From positions 1 through 7,406 of the forward strand of contig CAZDOD010000148.1 of the NCBI GenBank assembly GCA_964506935.1: a stretch of DNA of 7,406 nt, written 5' to 3'. The notes beneath the pieces were generated by a model, which saw only the letters and a program-made list of their open reading frames with translations, made no database searches and was not told where the DNA came from. This document shows positions 6,406 through 7,406 of this stretch, piece by piece (position 1 is the stretch's first letter; the number at the start of each line of letters is the position of its first letter). Both the position numbers and the translations under genes were made by a program. This DNA comes from CAZDOD01 sp964506935. Lineage in GTDB: Bacteria; Desulfobacterota; Zymogenia; Zymogenales; Zymogenaceae.

Positions 6406-6428
6406 TTATGAATGAGGCCTCAACATAA
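6406..6428. repeat. Imperfect inverted repeat between the zinc-ribbon gene and plsC
   Basis: The perfect 10-bp palindrome TGAGGCCTCA (6413-6422) is flanked by TTATG (6406-6410) and CATAA (6424-6428), which also pair, leaving a small asymmetric bulge. It fills most of the 46-base gap just before the plsC ribosome binding site. No T tract follows on the transcript, so it is not a standard terminator. Confidence 0.35.
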
Positions 6429-6436
6429 ATAGAGTC

Positions 6437-7051
6437 TCAATAGAACGTAATCCTCGGATGAAACTCCCTTATCTTTTTGCCTTTATAGAATTCAGTGACT
6501 TCGGTCCTGATCAAGTCCTCCCACTTCTTTCCGCTCTCCCGTAAAAATTCAAAGGAGTATGCATGGCCCCTCTTTGTGTCGGTTATGACCATGTGTGATT
6601 CGATGGTTACCGACGCCAGCTCCGAAATTTTTATCTCATGATCCTCTTTGCCACGAAACAAAAGCCTTCTGTTTGATAGATACAAAATCCCGTCTTCAAT
6701 TTTTTCAAATTTGTAGAGCCTCGCCCTGATCCCCTTAAATCCGTGAAACATGCCTGCGGGTAGCTCCATAAAGAGCTCGGCCTCTTTGCTTTTGGCCCTT
6801 AGCTTTTCGCCGCTTGTCTTCGGGAACGAACCGTCTTTCGGCTCCGGGGGTGATAAATCCTTTATCTTTTCATACCACTCTTTGAGCGAATGTGTCTCTT
6901 TCTTCCCCTTTGTCTCTGATGTCAGCTTGAAATCTTTCGTGAAGTGATATTCTGTTTTACACGAGCTGCAGGTGATATTACCTTTCTCGTCGGTCAAGAT
7001 AGAGTCGTACGACCCGCATTTCGGGCAGACATAGAGGAATTTTTCAATCAT
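6437..7051 (-). CDS. Uncharacterised protein with N-terminal Cys4 zinc ribbon and C-terminal beta-rich (GRAM/PH-like) module
   Basis: I do not recognise a named family. Residues 9-31 form a clear zinc ribbon: Cys9-x-x-Cys12 and Cys28-x-x-Cys31 (VCPKCGSY ... ITCSSCKTEY). A charged linker rich in Lys, Glu and Pro follows (about 40-92, with LKEWYEKIKDLSPPEP). The C-terminal part (about 93-204) alternates short beta-type strands and turns, with ILYLSNRRLLFRG (122-134) resembling the strand pair of GRAM or bacterial PH-like domains. The later AYSFEFLRESGKKWEDLIRT suggests a final strand and helix. There is no signal peptide or membrane segment, so it is probably cytoplasmic or peripheral to the membrane. 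The 204-residue gene starts at ATG with a purine-rich AGGAGG/GGGAG site, has its own promoter, and is followed by plsC. A role in membrane lipid binding or in partnering the acyltransferase is a guess from context. Confidence 0.8.
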   Translation of the reverse strand: MIEKFLYVCPKCGSYDSILTDEKGNITCSSCKTEYHFTKDFKLTSETKGKKETHSLKEWYEKIKDLSPPEPKDGSFPKTSGEKLRAKSKEAELFMELPAGMFHGFKGIRARLYKFEKIEDGILYLSNRRLLFRGKEDHEIKISELASVTIESHMVITDTKRGHAYSFEFLRESGKKWEDLIRTEVTEFYKGKKIREFHPRITFY

Positions 7052-7057
7052 CGCCCA

Positions 7058-7068
7058 CTCCCCCTCCT
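7058..7068 (-). promoter_or_regulatory. Extended ribosome binding site of the zinc-ribbon gene
   Basis: An unusually long purine run contains AGGAGG (7063-7068, 11 bases from ATG) and GGGAG (7058-7062, 6 bases from ATG). The nearer site has the better spacing and supports the ATG at 7049-7051. Confidence 0.6.
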
Positions 7069-7084
7069 GAAACGTTGAGACTGC

Positions 7085-7113
7085 TTTATAAAACTATTTC
7101 GACTTTAAGTCAA
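7085..7113 (-). promoter_or_regulatory. Sigma70-type promoter of the zinc-ribbon/plsC operon
   Basis: On the minus strand TTGACT (7108-7113) is followed after exactly 17 bp by TATAAA (7085-7090), five of six in each hexamer. The predicted start is near 7078, giving a leader of about 27 nt. A short palindrome, GACTT-T-AAGTC (7101-7111), overlaps the -35 and could be an operator. It follows the strong terminator of the upstream gene, consistent with a new transcription unit beginning here. Confidence 0.75.
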
Positions 7114-7159
7114 GAAGTTTTTCTTACAGTGTTTTTAGGTGGGATTTTCAAATTCCAAT

Positions 7160-7192
7160 AAAAAAACCCCCGGAGTTTCCCCCGGGGGTTTT
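7160..7192 (-). terminator. Strong rho-independent terminator after the outer-membrane protein gene
   Basis: An 11-bp perfect stem pairs 7163-7173 with 7182-7192 (AAAACCCCCGG with CCGGGGGTTTT) around an 8-base loop. On the minus strand it runs into seven T residues (7160-7166). It begins 17 bases after the stop codon at 7210-7212. On the plus strand only four T follow, so the main direction is minus. Confidence 0.92.
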
Positions 7193-7209
7193 AAGGAGCA
7201 TTTCAGGTC

Positions 7210-7406
7210 CTAGAACTCATACATAAGTGTGTTGTTTATCGACCAGATTGGACCCCAGTTGTCTCTGACACCACCATTGTTGTAATCAAAGGCGTCTCCT
7301 GTGAAGAGGACGCCGCCAGCAAAGGTGTAGGACAGGCCTTCCATGATCTCGTATGAGAAGCCGAGGTCGACTTCCCAGCCGAGATCATCGTCGTTAACGA
7401 TTTGAT
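7210..7406 (-). CDS. C-terminal end of an outer-membrane beta-barrel (porin-like) protein (partial)
   Basis: Only the last 64 complete codons are in the window; the gene enters from the right edge and ends with TAG. The peptide shows the alternating polar/hydrophobic pattern of transmembrane beta strands: GWEVDLGFSYEI, then a turn, GLSYTFAGGVLFTG, a loop DAFDYNNGGVRDNWG, and a last strand PIWSINNTLMYEF. Ending in Phe with Tyr two positions before it is the classic C-terminal signal recognised by the BAM assembly machinery. Codon choice favours C-ending forms (AAC five of six, TAC three of four) more than the neighbouring genes appear to, as expected for an abundant protein. The strong terminator downstream fits this too. 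The exact porin family cannot be decided from this fragment. Confidence 0.8.
   Translation of the reverse strand, partial: QIVNDDDLGWEVDLGFSYEIMEGLSYTFAGGVLFTGDAFDYNNGGVRDNWGPIWSINNTLMYEF

Overview
The window is a compact stretch of bacterial chromosome in which every supported gene lies on the minus strand. The encoded set suggests a Gram-negative bacterium with a true outer membrane: a LolA lipoprotein carrier, a beta-barrel protein ending in the classic C-terminal Tyr-Glu-Phe, a UppP phosphatase and RimO. The order uppP-ftsK-lolA-rimO-dksA-like and the mixed codon use (AGG/AGA and ATA beside GGC and CTC) fit a deltaproteobacterial (Desulfobacterota-like) genome. That placement is inference; no marker in the window fixes the taxon.

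In the direction of transcription (high to low coordinates) the layout is as follows. (1) The last 64 codons of an outer-membrane beta-barrel protein (7210-7406), followed by a strong rho-independent terminator (7160-7192). (2) A two-gene unit with its own sigma70-type promoter (7085-7113): a small protein with a Cys4 zinc ribbon and a beta-rich C-terminal module (6437-7051), then a PlsC-type acyltransferase (5749-6390). (3) An envelope and division operon, uppP-ftsK-lolA (5601 down to 1834). It is driven by a promoter matching the consensus perfectly (TTGACA, 17 bp, TATAAT), and it closes with a hairpin and T-tract terminator at 1777-1804. (4) rimO (456-1760), which begins just past that terminator and has no recognisable Shine-Dalgarno. 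(5) The first 85 codons of a DksA/TraR-family transcription factor (1-256) behind a near-consensus promoter (374-401) and a leader of about 110 nt.

The genes share an envelope and growth theme. UppP recycles the undecaprenyl carrier for cell-wall precursors. FtsK couples chromosome segregation to division. LolA carries lipoproteins across the periplasm. PlsC makes phosphatidic acid for membranes, and the porin-like gene supplies outer membrane. RimO modifies ribosomal protein S12, and the DksA-like protein would tune RNA polymerase to nutrient state.

Most of the window is ordinary core genome. I saw no mobile element, CRISPR array, tRNA or rRNA, and no gene-free stretch reaches 300 bases (the longest is 199). 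The parts most worth a second look are the nested promoter of the uppP operon, the terminator directly in front of an SD-less rimO, and the uncharacterised zinc-ribbon protein paired with plsC.
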